Positions 17,191-26,149 of a DNA stretch of 64,000 nucleotides are shown in pieces. The stretch covers positions 124,001 through 188,000 of the forward strand of contig DASZPM010000008.1 in NCBI GenBank assembly GCA_035550215.1, written 5' to 3'. The DNA comes from JABDFW01 sp035550215. Lineage in GTDB: Bacteria; Bacteroidota; Bacteroidia; Chitinophagales; Chitinophagaceae. Within the stretch, counting starts at the first letter, position 1, and each line of letters begins with the position of its first letter. The notes under the pieces are model-generated. The model was not told where the DNA came from, made no database searches, and saw only the letters and a list, made by a program, of their open reading frames with translations. The translations under genes and the position numbers were made by a program.

Positions 17191-17856
17191 ATGAAAATAC
17201 TTCTGTTGTTTTTGGTGGTAAGTATTGTTTCCAGGTGCATGGCACAGGTACCCGTTAGCAAAGAGCCGCATCACCATGTGGTGTTTGAGGACAGCAAATT
17301 GCGGGCATTGAATGTGCTTATTGCGCCGGGTGATACATCGCTTTTTCATATTCATTCCACGCCATCAGTATTTGTAACATTCAGCAAAACAAAGTCAGGT
17401 TCACAGGTATTGAACGGGCAGCCGCAAAAAGGTTCTTCCACACCTGGCATTATATATTTTGAAAACCTGTCACCGCCGCATACGCGCATACACAGGGTGT
17501 GGAATAATGACAGGGACACTTTTCACGTAATGGACATAGAGTTATTAAGTAAAGACACCGGCTTCGCGGAAGAACCGCTGGCGGTACCTTATGCCCAGGA
17601 AGTGGTTGATACGCCGTGGGTAAGAGCGTATAGAATAAAACTGCCTGCCGCGGCAATTTTTAGTGTTAAGCAACGCGCGGCATCATTTTTCCTTGTGGCT
17701 ATTAATAATGTAACCTGCCATGTAATGGAAAACGGAACTGAAAAACCGGCGATAATGAAAGCGGGTGAATTTTTTACTATTATGCCGGGGGAACATTTTG
17801 CCATTGTTAATGATGATAAAATAAGCGGCGCTTTTGCTTTGTTTGAAACGAGGTAG
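17191..17856 (+). CDS. Secreted cupin-fold protein
   Basis: 221 residues. The signal peptide is about residues 1-18 (MKILLLFLVVSIVSRCMA, then QVP). Two cupin-like halves can be read: VLIAPGDTSLFHIHSTP near residue 47, with histidines suited to metal binding, and MKAGEFFTIMPGEHFAIVND near 195. A double-stranded beta-helix protein acting in the periplasm fits, but no enzyme class is evident. The spacing to the DUF1697 gene (35 bases, with its own -7 box) suggests separate promoters. Confidence 0.75.
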   Translation: MKILLLFLVVSIVSRCMAQVPVSKEPHHHVVFEDSKLRALNVLIAPGDTSLFHIHSTPSVFVTFSKTKSGSQVLNGQPQKGSSTPGIIYFENLSPPHTRIHRVWNNDRDTFHVMDIELLSKDTGFAEEPLAVPYAQEVVDTPWVRAYRIKLPAAAIFSVKQRAASFFLVAINNVTCHVMENGTEKPAIMKAGEFFTIMPGEHFAIVNDDKISGAFALFETR

Positions 17857-17868
17857 CTTGCCTTACAC

Positions 17869-17876
17869 TATTTTTG
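17869..17876 (+). promoter_or_regulatory. -7 promoter box TATTTTTG
   Basis: Exact TAnnTTTG match 15 bases before the DUF1697 ATG at 17892. Confidence 0.45.
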
Positions 17877-17891
17877 TTTTATGCTCATTGA

Positions 17892-18443
17892 ATGCAAACA
17901 GTTATATCCATATTACGCGGCATTAATGTAGGCAGGAACCAGTTAAAAATGGTTGAATTAAAAGCTTTGTATGAAAGTATTAAATGTAAAAACATTATTA
18001 CCTACATACAAAGCGGCAACGTAATATGTAGCTGCCCTGCCCCGTTAACCGCTGAAGAATTGAGCCGGAAAGTAGAAAAGAAAATATTACAGCAATTCAA
18101 TATAACCGCCCCTGTGCTGACACTTACAGCAGCAGGCTTGCATAAAATAATTAAGGCTAACCCCTTTGTTAAGCAGCAGGGCATTGATATAGAAAAGCTG
18201 CATGTTACTTTTTTTGCAGAGATGCCAAAGGCAGAAAACCTTGAAAAAATAAAACAATACGATTACCCGCCGGACAGGTTTATTATTATTGACAGGCAGG
18301 CCTATTTGTATTGCCCTGTAAGTTATGGCAACAGCAAACTTTCTAACAGCTTTTTTGAAAGTAAACTTAAAGTAACTGCAACAACAAGAAACTGGAGAAC
18401 AGTAAATATTCTTTTACAGCTTGCAGAAGAAAACCAGCGATAA
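17892..18443 (+). CDS. DUF1697 protein
   Basis: 183 residues with the DUF1697 opening ISILRGINVGRNQLKMVELKALYE and YIQSGNVI near residue 38, followed by NPFVKQQGIDIEKLHVTFF near residue 95 and the end TTRNWRTVNILLQLAE, where the TxRNW.T motif is nearly invariant in the family. The function of DUF1697 is unknown; it is a small cytoplasmic alpha-beta protein found in many bacteria as a single gene. Length is normal and the frame is intact. Confidence 0.92.
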   Translation: MQTVISILRGINVGRNQLKMVELKALYESIKCKNIITYIQSGNVICSCPAPLTAEELSRKVEKKILQQFNITAPVLTLTAAGLHKIIKANPFVKQQGIDIEKLHVTFFAEMPKAENLEKIKQYDYPPDRFIIIDRQAYLYCPVSYGNSKLSNSFFESKLKVTATTRNWRTVNILLQLAEENQR

Positions 18444-18626
18444 TTTTTTTTGAAACTGTTTATAGTGGTTTATAAAACATTTAAATGAGCAGTAAGGTAA
18501 TAACTGCAAGCCTTAAATAATACTGAATTACTTCCGCCAATCCTTAAGCATGCCTTAAGTTCATTTCCATTACTTAATTGTCAATTAAACTAAGGCAACC
18601 GCCTTTTTATTTCAACGGGTGGATAA

Positions 18627-18634
18627 TAAATTTG
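18627..18634 (+). promoter_or_regulatory. -7 promoter box TAAATTTG
   Basis: Exact TAnnTTTG match 25 bases before the ATG at 18660 of the receiver-like protein; the likely promoter for it and possibly for the following cytochrome gene. Confidence 0.5.
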
Positions 18635-18659
18635 AACTACCGTCTTAAATCAAAACCTC

Positions 18660-19040
18660 ATGAATTATCAACTCATCCTGTTAAATAACCCGTCAAACCA
18701 GGACCTGTCAAAGAGATTTTCATCATTCGTTTGCATGCCCAAACAACGTTTTAATTATGTAGCGCGCCAGGCAAATGCTGTGTTAGGCTGTCCGCAATTA
18801 ATTGTAATGCAGTCAGACAGTGCCCAAATAAAGCATGACCTGGAACTGCTTAATTTTTTAAAAGACACCCCTGTTTTTAAAAACACCCCGGTAATTGTTT
18901 TTACGCTTGGCTATACGGCTGACGATACTGCGCTCTATTTTAGCCATGGCGCCACAACCTGCGTGGTTATGCCTGTTGAACCGGCTGAGTGGACAAACAT
19001 TATTCATTATATTCCGGCCTATTGGCTTGATGCGGCATAG
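18660..19040 (+). CDS. Degenerate response-regulator receiver (pseudo-receiver)
   Basis: 126 residues that follow the CheY-like alpha/beta plan: LILLNNPSN (strand 1), PQLIVMQSD (strand 3), TPVIVFTLGYTADD (strand 4 with the conserved Thr82) and GATTCVVMPVEP (strand 5). Every phosphorylation residue is lost: Asn9 and Asn10 replace the acidic pair, Gln51 stands where the phosphoacceptor Asp should be, and Met104 replaces the switch lysine. It therefore cannot work by ordinary phosphotransfer and may be a protein-interaction module. There is no output domain. The TsdA-like cytochrome gene follows 78 bases later. Confidence 0.7.
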   Translation: MNYQLILLNNPSNQDLSKRFSSFVCMPKQRFNYVARQANAVLGCPQLIVMQSDSAQIKHDLELLNFLKDTPVFKNTPVIVFTLGYTADDTALYFSHGATTCVVMPVEPAEWTNIIHYIPAYWLDAA

Positions 19041-19118
19041 TAACCTTATTTTGTTTTAATTGCCTGCGGAATTAATACAGTATAAATAGGTATCTTCAAC
19101 GGTAAAACACTGTTTCCC

Positions 19119-20111
19119 GTGGGCAATTTTGGTATTCCCGTTACTATAATAGTGCTTTTTATAGCGGCTATGGCCTGGCAGGGCGAACGTTTTGCCGCCG
19201 CTGAAAAAAACAATACTGCAATATTATATACAGACAGTTTCGCTTCTGCTAAGAAGGGCGTATGGCTCGGTGCAAATAAATATCAGATACCTGTTGGCAC
19301 GGCGCAGGGAAACCTTGTTTGGTATGGCCATGCGCTTATTGCCAATACTGCATACTACTTTGGCCCTAAAGGCACGGTTAGCCATAATAATAACGGCATG
19401 AATTGCCAAAACTGTCACCTTGAAGCAGGTACCTTGCCCTTCGCCAACAACTTTGGAAAAGTGTATGCCACCTACCCGCAATACAGGGCGCGTAATAACG
19501 CCATACAAGGTATTTATGGAAGGATAAACGATTGTTTTGAACGCAGCATGAATGGTAAGGCGCTTGATACAAATTCAACCGAAATGCGTGCGATGTATGC
19601 TTATTTTAAATGGCTGGGAGAAGACGTACCAAAGAATAGCACCCCTGCGGGTACTGTTATTGGTAAACTGCCATACATTAACCGCGCCGCCAACCCTGTG
19701 CAGGGAAGCAAAATATATATGTCAATATGCAGCAGTTGCCACGGTGCTAATGGACAAGGCCAGCCAAATATCAGCGGCATTGGCTATATATACCCGCCGC
19801 TATGGGGCAGCGACAGTTACAACGATGGTGCAGGCTTATACCGCCTGAGTAGTTTTGCCGGATATGTAAAAAACAATATGCCGTTTGGAACCAATTACAC
19901 TTCGCCAAAGCTTACCGACGAAGAGGCGTGGGATGTAGCCGCTTTTGTAAACAGCCAGCCGCGCCCGCATAAAGACCAAAGCATGGACTGGAAAAATACC
20001 GCGCAAAAACCTGTTGATATTCCCTTCGGGCCTTATGCTGACAGCTTCTCTGAACAGCAGCATAAATATGGGCCATTTCAGCCCATTGCGGCAGCGAATA
20101 AAAAGAAGTGA
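19119..20111 (+). CDS. Dihaem cytochrome c, TsdA-like (thiosulfate dehydrogenase family)
   Basis: 330 residues. An N-terminal hydrophobic stretch (about residues 6-19) exports or anchors it. The first haem site is CQNCH (Cys96, Cys99, His100); the conserved INDCFERSMNG carries Cys139, which matches the unusual axial cysteine ligand of TsdA; the second haem site is CSSCH (Cys204, Cys207, His208). TsdA couples thiosulfate and tetrathionate in the periplasm. Whether it works as oxidase or tetrathionate reductase here is unknown. No ATG fits, so I use GTG at 19119. The neighbour upstream is the pseudo-receiver; no tsdB-like gene or sulfur genes are visible. Confidence 0.85.
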   Translation: MGNFGIPVTIIVLFIAAMAWQGERFAAAEKNNTAILYTDSFASAKKGVWLGANKYQIPVGTAQGNLVWYGHALIANTAYYFGPKGTVSHNNNGMNCQNCHLEAGTLPFANNFGKVYATYPQYRARNNAIQGIYGRINDCFERSMNGKALDTNSTEMRAMYAYFKWLGEDVPKNSTPAGTVIGKLPYINRAANPVQGSKIYMSICSSCHGANGQGQPNISGIGYIYPPLWGSDSYNDGAGLYRLSSFAGYVKNNMPFGTNYTSPKLTDEEAWDVAAFVNSQPRPHKDQSMDWKNTAQKPVDIPFGPYADSFSEQQHKYGPFQPIAAANKKK

Positions 20112-20218
20112 GATATGCTGGCATCACATCATCCCTCATCGTTCCTTGTGTCACTCACTTGTGCTTCATAACCTGAGTCAACTGCAATGCGCATGATCCA
20201 TAATCTGCAATAAATACC

Positions 20219-21931
20219 CTACCATCCTGCTGCCATGCCGTCTTTTCTCGGGTCGCTGGCGCCGTAGTACACTTTGTGTTCGGCATCGTAACGTATGCAC
20301 TGGTAGCCGCCGTAATTACCCGGTAATTGAAAACTTATTTTGTGCCCCCAATTCATTAGTGTATGAATCGTCTCAAATGAAAAACCTGATTCCAGGTAAA
20401 TAGTTCCCGCGCCCATTTTTTTTCTTCCTGTAGGGTCGCTGCTGCCCTGGTGGTCAATACGCGGGGCATCGCCTGCCTCCTGCGCATTCATGCCAAAATC
20501 AATCATGTTCATCAATATCTCTACCTGCCCTTCCGGCTGAAAAGCGCCGCCCATCACGCCAAAGCTCATATAGGGTTTATCATCTTTGGTAACAAACGCC
20601 GGTATAATGGTGTGAAAAGGCCTTTTATGTGGTGCATAAGTATTGTTCATGCCTTCTTCAAGCGTATATAGTGCGCCGCGGTCCTGCAGCACAAACCCAA
20701 GGCCGTCAGGTACCATACCGCTGCCAAACGCCTGGAAATTGCTTTGTATCAGCGATACCATATTACCCGCTGAGTCTGCAACTGTAAGGTAAATGGTTTC
20801 ACCGCTCTTTAGTAAATCGGCTGTGCCGGCAGTATAATCGTCTGCGGCATGGTCCATTTGTATCAGCTTGCGCCTTTCTGCTGCATATTGCTTAGAAATA
20901 AGTTGCTGTACGGGTATTTTGGCAAAATCAGGGTCCGCATAATATTTTGCACGGTCTTCGTAGGCCAATTTTTTCGCTTCTGTAAACAGGTGAATATGTT
21001 CCGCGCTGCCAAAGCTAACATGGCTGAAATCAAAGCCCTCCAGTATATTCAGCATCTGCAATACGGTAATACCCTGGCCATTGGGGGGTAATTCCCACAC
21101 GCGGTAACCACGGTAGGTGGTTGATACCGGCTCTACCCATTCGCTCGTATGGTCAGCCAAATCTTTGTACGAGAGATAACCACCATTCTTTTGCATAAAA
21201 GCGTCAATGGCTTTGGCAATATCACCTTTGTAAAAAGCATCACGGCCGCCCTCTGCAATTTTTTGTAAAGTGGCGGCAAGGTCAGGGTTCTTAAATATGT
21301 CACCCTTGTGCAGCATTTTACCATCGGGCAGGTAGGTGGCAGCAGTGTTCTGGTATTTTGCAGCAAGCGGGGGCAGGGCGTCACTCCATTCATAAGCGGC
21401 TTCATCTGCCAGCGGGAAACCGTTACGCGCATAACCGATAGCGGGCGCGAGTATTTGTTGCATATTTAGCTGGCCAAAGCGTTTATTCAGTGCAAACCAG
21501 CCATCCACGCAACCGGGCACCGAAACTGCCAGCGGGCCATAGGTGGGTATAAACTGCATACCTCTTTTTTTAAACTCTTCAAGTGATAGGCTGTAGGGTG
21601 AGCGCCCCGAACCATTCAATCCATACAGCTTATGTGTTTTGGCATCATACACTATCGCGAATATATCACCGCCAATGCCGTTCATTTCTGGTTCAACCAC
21701 GCCAAGTACCGCATTGGCAGCAATAGCCGCATCAATGGCGTTGCCCCCCTTTTTAAGTATGTCAATCGCGGCCATCGTTGCCAGCGGGTGGCTGGTGCAT
21801 GCCATACCATGCTGTGCAATAACCTCGCTGCGGGTGGTGAAGGTGCGGCCTGTTAGCCTGTCCTGTGCAAAACTGCCTGTAACCAACAGTAAAGATGCGG
21901 CGGATAAAATGTACCTGGTAAAGTATCTCAT
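20219..21931 (-). CDS. ggt: Gamma-glutamyltransferase
   Basis: 570 residues with a signal peptide (about 1-22, ending SFA/QDR), so periplasmic. It cleaves the gamma-glutamyl bond of glutathione and related peptides after self-processing into two chains. Processing should occur before Thr379 in SGETIYLTVADSAGN, which aligns with the TTHYSVVD nucleophile region of the E. coli enzyme. MACTSHPLATMAAIDILKKGGNAIDAA near residue 45 (large chain start) and FGVMGGAFQPEGQ near 475 are also conserved. In family members the residue after the nucleophile is usually Thr or Ser; here it is Ile. The gene stands alone. Confidence 0.95.
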   Translation of the reverse strand: MRYFTRYILSAASLLLVTGSFAQDRLTGRTFTTRSEVIAQHGMACTSHPLATMAAIDILKKGGNAIDAAIAANAVLGVVEPEMNGIGGDIFAIVYDAKTHKLYGLNGSGRSPYSLSLEEFKKRGMQFIPTYGPLAVSVPGCVDGWFALNKRFGQLNMQQILAPAIGYARNGFPLADEAAYEWSDALPPLAAKYQNTAATYLPDGKMLHKGDIFKNPDLAATLQKIAEGGRDAFYKGDIAKAIDAFMQKNGGYLSYKDLADHTSEWVEPVSTTYRGYRVWELPPNGQGITVLQMLNILEGFDFSHVSFGSAEHIHLFTEAKKLAYEDRAKYYADPDFAKIPVQQLISKQYAAERRKLIQMDHAADDYTAGTADLLKSGETIYLTVADSAGNMVSLIQSNFQAFGSGMVPDGLGFVLQDRGALYTLEEGMNNTYAPHKRPFHTIIPAFVTKDDKPYMSFGVMGGAFQPEGQVEILMNMIDFGMNAQEAGDAPRIDHQGSSDPTGRKKMGAGTIYLESGFSFETIHTLMNWGHKISFQLPGNYGGYQCIRYDAEHKVYYGASDPRKDGMAAGW

Positions 21932-22059
21932 GGTTAATTAAATAAGGTGGTGGCTGGTTATAAAAGTAGGCAAGTTTATTATATGCGCCCGGCGTAACGT
22001 TTATTTAATGCCGCTCATAATTTCCGTATTAAAAGCCATTGGCGTATCTTGTATTGGTT

Positions 22060-22323
22060 ATGAGCAATCAACAAATTACAGAGGCTATCGGCCTGCTCGC
22101 AGCATTTTGTACAACAGTGTCTTTTCTTCCGCAGGCTATTAAAACCATCAAAACAAAAGATACTTCCGGTATATCACTTGCTATGTATTCGCTGTTTGCT
22201 TTTGGCACATTAATGTGGTTTGTTTTCGGGCTGTTAAGCCAGGATGTACCTGTAAGCCTTGCTAATGGTGTTACACTGGTATTTGCCTGTATTATTTTGG
22301 CGTACAAAATCAGGTATAAGTAA
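22060..22323 (+). CDS. SemiSWEET sugar transporter
   Basis: 87 residues with three membrane helices and one PQ-loop: TTVSFLPQAIKTIKTKDTSG (helix 1 and loop), then SLAMYSLFAFGTLMWFVFGL (helix 2) and the terminal helix NGVTLVFACIILAYKI with the conserved Asn before it. Bacterial SemiSWEETs dimerise to make a 3+3 helix uniporter for mono- and disaccharides in the inner membrane. I start at ATG 22060 (MSNQQITEAIG); an in-frame TTG at 22039 adds seven unlikely residues. It is near but not part of the arabinose locus that begins at 23714. Confidence 0.93.
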   Translation: MSNQQITEAIGLLAAFCTTVSFLPQAIKTIKTKDTSGISLAMYSLFAFGTLMWFVFGLLSQDVPVSLANGVTLVFACIILAYKIRYK

Positions 22324-22393
22324 ATATAGCCACCTGCCGCTGTCATACCCGGGTTGCCTGGAACGCGGCTTTACTCATAAAAAAATTATCAAC

Positions 22394-22414
22394 TGCCGTC
22401 CGGCAATTTTTTTT
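22394..22414 (+). terminator. Possible terminator after the SemiSWEET gene
   Basis: TGCC (22394-22397) pairs with GGCA (22402-22405) across a GTCC loop, followed by eight T (22407-22414). The stem is short, so only the T-tract speaks strongly for termination. Confidence 0.35.
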
Positions 22415-22436
22415 ACCTTTTCAAAAATGTTTTGCC

Positions 22437-23570
22437 ATGAAGAAGGTTGTAAACTTTTGCCTGCCATACATGGTTTTTTTTGTCGCCCCTTTTGTTTGCT
22501 TAGCGCAGCACGAAGAACATAAAACACTGGAAATAGGCGCATCCGCGCCGGATTTTAACCTGCAGGGCGTAGATGGCAAAATGTATTCACTCGCTTCTTT
22601 TAAAAATGCAAACATACTGGTGATAATTTTTACCTGCGACCATTGTCCCACAGCGCAGGCGTACGAAGACCGTATAATAAAACTTACCAGCGATTATAAA
22701 AACAAAGGCGTTGCTGTTGTGGCCATCATGCCGAATGACCCTAAGTCAGTACAACTTGCCGAACTTGGTTACACCGATTTGAGTGACAGCTATGAAGAGA
22801 TGAAACAGCGTGCCGCCGAAAAGCATTTTAATTTTCCGTATTTGAATGATGGGGAAACAGAAGCTGTGTCAAAGCTGTATGGGCCAATTGCCACGCCACA
22901 TGCATTTGTGTTTGATAAAGACCGGAAGCTACGGTATAACGGCAGGATTGACAACGTGGAAAAACCTTCTAAAACGCCTACCAGCTTCGACCTGCGCAAT
23001 GCCATAGACGCCTTGCTGGCGGGCAGGGAAGTACCCGTTACAACTACCAAGGTATTTGGCTGCTCAATAAAATGGGCGGAAAAAAGTAGCTGGATTGATA
23101 AGGCGCAGGCAGAATGGGCCAAAGAACCCGTGTCAATTAACGTAATTGACTCTGCCGGTATACGGGCGTTGGTAAAAAATAACTCCGATTCATTACGGGT
23201 AATAAATGTATGGGCTACCTGGTGCGGGCCGTGCGTTACTGAATACGCTGATTTTATGACGATAAACCGCATGTACCGCGGCAGGAGCTTTGAGTTCATT
23301 AGTATTAGCGCTGATGAACCTGATAAAAAAGACAAGGCCCTGCAGTTTCTCAAAAAACAACAGTCCAGTACTATGAATTATATCTTCAATACCGACGATA
23401 AATACCAACTGATTGATGCTGTTGACCCCAAATGGCAGGGTGCACTGCCATACACCCTCGTGGTTGAACCGGGTGGTAAAATTATTTATGCCCACGATGG
23501 CGCTATTGACCCGGCGGAGCTAAAAAAGATTATTGTAGAAAGCGCAACTATTGGCAGGTACTATCAATAA
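22437..23570 (+). CDS. Tandem thioredoxin-fold protein: redoxin plus TlpA-like domain
   Basis: 377 residues with a signal peptide (about 1-22). Domain 1 (about 30-195) is an AhpC/TSA-redoxin type with FTCDHCPTAQAYE (Cys67, Cys70), ATPHAFVFDKDRKLRYNGRID and the closing TKVFGCSIKW. Domain 2 (about 240-375) is TlpA/ResA-like with WATWCGPC (Cys263, Cys266). Proteins of this kind act in the periplasm as thiol-disulfide oxidoreductases, for example in cytochrome maturation. The single-chain pairing of both domains would allow electron hand-over between two CxxC sites; that is inference. No partner gene is adjacent. Confidence 0.85.
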   Translation: MKKVVNFCLPYMVFFVAPFVCLAQHEEHKTLEIGASAPDFNLQGVDGKMYSLASFKNANILVIIFTCDHCPTAQAYEDRIIKLTSDYKNKGVAVVAIMPNDPKSVQLAELGYTDLSDSYEEMKQRAAEKHFNFPYLNDGETEAVSKLYGPIATPHAFVFDKDRKLRYNGRIDNVEKPSKTPTSFDLRNAIDALLAGREVPVTTTKVFGCSIKWAEKSSWIDKAQAEWAKEPVSINVIDSAGIRALVKNNSDSLRVINVWATWCGPCVTEYADFMTINRMYRGRSFEFISISADEPDKKDKALQFLKKQQSSTMNYIFNTDDKYQLIDAVDPKWQGALPYTLVVEPGGKIIYAHDGAIDPAELKKIIVESATIGRYYQ

Positions 23571-23659
23571 TTAAATAGCAATCATCTCTCTTCTCATAAT
23601 CTCATTGAGGTCTTCTCAGTCCCGGGGAAAAGGGCAGGGGGCAAGACTTAAAAAATTAA

Positions 23660-23691
23660 TTGTCATCAATACAATTATTTACCTACATTTG
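23660..23691 (+). promoter_or_regulatory. Promoter of the ara gene cluster
   Basis: TTG at 23660-23662 (-33 element) and an exact TACATTTG at 23684-23691 (-7 element), separated by 21 bases, within the usual range for Bacteroidota. The araB ATG follows 22 bases after the -7 box. Confidence 0.65.
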
Positions 23692-23713
23692 AAAATTAGC
23701 ATAAGCTTGCTTT

Positions 23714-25375
23714 ATGGGAGATAAATTTGTGATTGGTGTTGATTACGGTACAGATTCGGTACGCTCCGTTATTATTGATGCATCCAACGGCGATGAAATA
23801 GCTTCATCAGTTTTCTTCTACCCGCGCTGGCGGGATGGGCTTTATTGTGAGCCCGCGCAAAACCAGTTCCGGCAGCATCCCCTGGATTATATAGAGGGGC
23901 TTGAAACTACTATAAAAGAGTGCCTTGCAAAGGCCGGCTCAACTGTTACACAAAATATAAAAGCCATTTCGGTAGATACAACAGGTTCTACGCCGGTAGC
24001 GGTTGACAAGCATGGTACACCTTTAGCCCTGCTTCCCGAGTTTGAGCAAAATCCCAATGCGATGTTTGTGTTGTGGAAAGACCATACTTCCACCAAAGAA
24101 GCGGCACGGTTTAACGAACATGCGGCAAAATTCGGCATCAATTATTTACAATATGTGGGCGGCATTTATTCATCAGAATGGTTTTGGGCAAAGCTGCTGC
24201 ACATTTTAAGGGCCGATGCATCAGTAAGGGTTGCCTGTTATTCCTTCGCCGAACATTGCGACTGGATTCCCTTTTTATTAACGGGTGGTAATGATGTGCA
24301 TGAAATGAAGCGCGGGGTATGTTCTGCAGGGCATAAAGCCTTGTGGGCGGCGGAATACGGCGGGTTACCCCCCAACGATTTTTTTACTGCGCTTGACCCG
24401 CTGCTGGAGGGGTACACGGCAAGATTATTTGAAAAAACATATACAGCCGATAAAGCAGCAGGTACTATAAGTAATGAATGGAGGGAGCGTTTAGGTTTGC
24501 CCGGTAATGTGGTAATTGGCGTCGGCGCCTTTGATGCGCACATGGGCGCCGTGGGCGGCCAAATTGAACCCTACCATCTTAGCAAGGTAATGGGTACCAG
24601 CACCTGCGATATGCTGGTAGCGCCGTTGCATGAGGTAGAAGGTAAATTAATAAAAGGCATTTGCGGCCAGGTGCCCGGCTCTGTTATTCCCGGCATGATG
24701 GGTATGGAAGCAGGGCAAAGCGCATTTGGTGATACGTACGCATGGTTCAGGAATGTACTGGCATGGCCACTTAATAATTTGCTGAAAGCATCGTCAGTAA
24801 TAGATAGTGTTACTGCGGGCTTGTTGCAAAAAGAGGTAACAGGTAAAATGATGACTGCATTAACCGCAGAAGCGGAAAAGCTTCCGCTGGATGAAAACGC
24901 AGAGATAGCGGTTGACTGGCTGAATGGCCGCCGCACGCCGGACGCTAACCAGGAATTAAAGGCGGTTATTGCAGGGCTAAATTTGGGCAGCGACGCGCCA
25001 AGAATATTCAAAGCATTGGTTGAAGCAACCTGCTTTGGCGCTAAAGCAATAGTGGACAGGTTTAACAGTGAAGGTGTGCCGGTAAAAGGGCTGATAGGGC
25101 TTGGCGGCGTTGCAAGAAAATCACCCTACATAATGCAGGTTATGGCTGATGTGATGGACATGCCCATACGCATACACAAAAGCGAACAAACCTGCGCAGT
25201 AGGCGCGGCAATGTTTGCAGCCACGGCAGCGGGGGTGTATAAAAAAGTGGAAGATGCGATGGCTGCCATGGGCCAGGGCTTTGATGCTGAGTACACACCC
25301 AACAAAGCTAACGTGCCTTTGTATGCAAAACGTTATGAGAAGTACAATGCGATGGGTATTGCAGTAAGCAAATAA
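23714..25375 (+). CDS. araB: Ribulokinase
   Basis: Phosphorylates L-ribulose to L-ribulose 5-phosphate, second step of the isomerase route for L-arabinose. 553 residues, FGGY kinase family: VIGVDYGTDSVRSVIID at residues 6-22 (phosphate 1 loop), DTTGSTPVAVD near 78, WKDHTSTKEA near 118, the GAFDAHMGAVGG adenosine-proximal segment near 275, and GLIGLGGVARKSPYIMQVMADV near 460. First gene of araB-araD-araA, with araD starting 40 bases after its stop. Preceded by a clear -33/-7 promoter, so it probably heads the transcript. Confidence 0.97.
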   Translation: MGDKFVIGVDYGTDSVRSVIIDASNGDEIASSVFFYPRWRDGLYCEPAQNQFRQHPLDYIEGLETTIKECLAKAGSTVTQNIKAISVDTTGSTPVAVDKHGTPLALLPEFEQNPNAMFVLWKDHTSTKEAARFNEHAAKFGINYLQYVGGIYSSEWFWAKLLHILRADASVRVACYSFAEHCDWIPFLLTGGNDVHEMKRGVCSAGHKALWAAEYGGLPPNDFFTALDPLLEGYTARLFEKTYTADKAAGTISNEWRERLGLPGNVVIGVGAFDAHMGAVGGQIEPYHLSKVMGTSTCDMLVAPLHEVEGKLIKGICGQVPGSVIPGMMGMEAGQSAFGDTYAWFRNVLAWPLNNLLKASSVIDSVTAGLLQKEVTGKMMTALTAEAEKLPLDENAEIAVDWLNGRRTPDANQELKAVIAGLNLGSDAPRIFKALVEATCFGAKAIVDRFNSEGVPVKGLIGLGGVARKSPYIMQVMADVMDMPIRIHKSEQTCAVGAAMFAATAAGVYKKVEDAMAAMGQGFDAEYTPNKANVPLYAKRYEKYNAMGIAVSK

Positions 25376-25415
25376 TGATAAAACACAGAACACAAAACAT
25401 AAAACCGCTTCTGCC

Positions 25416-26117
25416 TTGAGCAAATATGATATAATAAAACAGTCAGCATACGACGCAAATATGCAACTGCCCAAACTCGGTCTCGTGCTGTTTACTTTTG
25501 GCAATGTAAGCGCGGTGGACAGAAGCGAAGGTGTATTTGCCATTAAGCCAAGCGGCGTGCCGTATGAGGAATTAACACCGGAAAAAATGGTGATTGTTGA
25601 TTTTGACGCGAAAGTGGTGGAAGGTACACTACGGCCCTCATCAGACACCAAAACACATGCAGTATTGTATAAATGCTGGGAAAATATTGGCGGTATTGTG
25701 CACACGCACTCAACCTATGCAACATCATGGGCGCAGGCGCAGCGTGACATACCTATTTACGGTACCACGCATGCTGACCATAATACGGTGGACATACCCT
25801 GTGCATCGCCTATGCATGATGATATGATAAAAGGCGATTATGAGCATGAAACCGGCTTTCAGATAATAAACTGTTTTAAGGAAAGAGGATTGAGTTATGA
25901 AGAAGTGGAGATGATACTGGTGGGTAACCATGCCCCTTTTACCTGGGGCAAAACACCGGCTAAAGCGGTATATAACAGCGCGGTGCTTGAAGCCATTGCG
26001 CAAATGGCATACTTAACAGAGAACATAAAAGCAGATGCTTTGCGGCTGAAAGAGTCTTTGATAAAAAAACATTACGAGCGTAAGCACGGCCCCGACAGTT
26101 ATTACGGGCAGAGTTAG
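25416..26117 (+). CDS. araD: L-ribulose-5-phosphate 4-epimerase
   Basis: Converts L-ribulose 5-phosphate to D-xylulose 5-phosphate. 233 residues, class II aldolase/epimerase family: TFGNVSAVDR near residue 27, IKPSGV near 43, the zinc-binding HTHSTYA near 96 with a third histidine in GTTHADH near 113, and NHAPFTWGK near 170. The C terminus KHYERKHGPDSYYGQ matches E. coli AraD closely. There is no ATG before the conserved region; homologues start about here, so I use TTG at 25416. araA follows after 32 bases, consistent with one operon. Confidence 0.96.
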   Translation: MSKYDIIKQSAYDANMQLPKLGLVLFTFGNVSAVDRSEGVFAIKPSGVPYEELTPEKMVIVDFDAKVVEGTLRPSSDTKTHAVLYKCWENIGGIVHTHSTYATSWAQAQRDIPIYGTTHADHNTVDIPCASPMHDDMIKGDYEHETGFQIINCFKERGLSYEEVEMILVGNHAPFTWGKTPAKAVYNSAVLEAIAQMAYLTENIKADALRLKESLIKKHYERKHGPDSYYGQS

Positions 26118-26149
26118 ATAAAAAATAACAAATAAAAGATAACACATTC

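Noticed and set aside
18660..19040. Active single-domain response regulator
   Set aside because: The phosphoacceptor aspartate, both acidic residues and the lysine are all replaced.
21639..21941. Forward-strand 100-residue frame opposite ggt
   Set aside because: Antisense shadow of the gamma-glutamyltransferase gene, whose motifs are complete.
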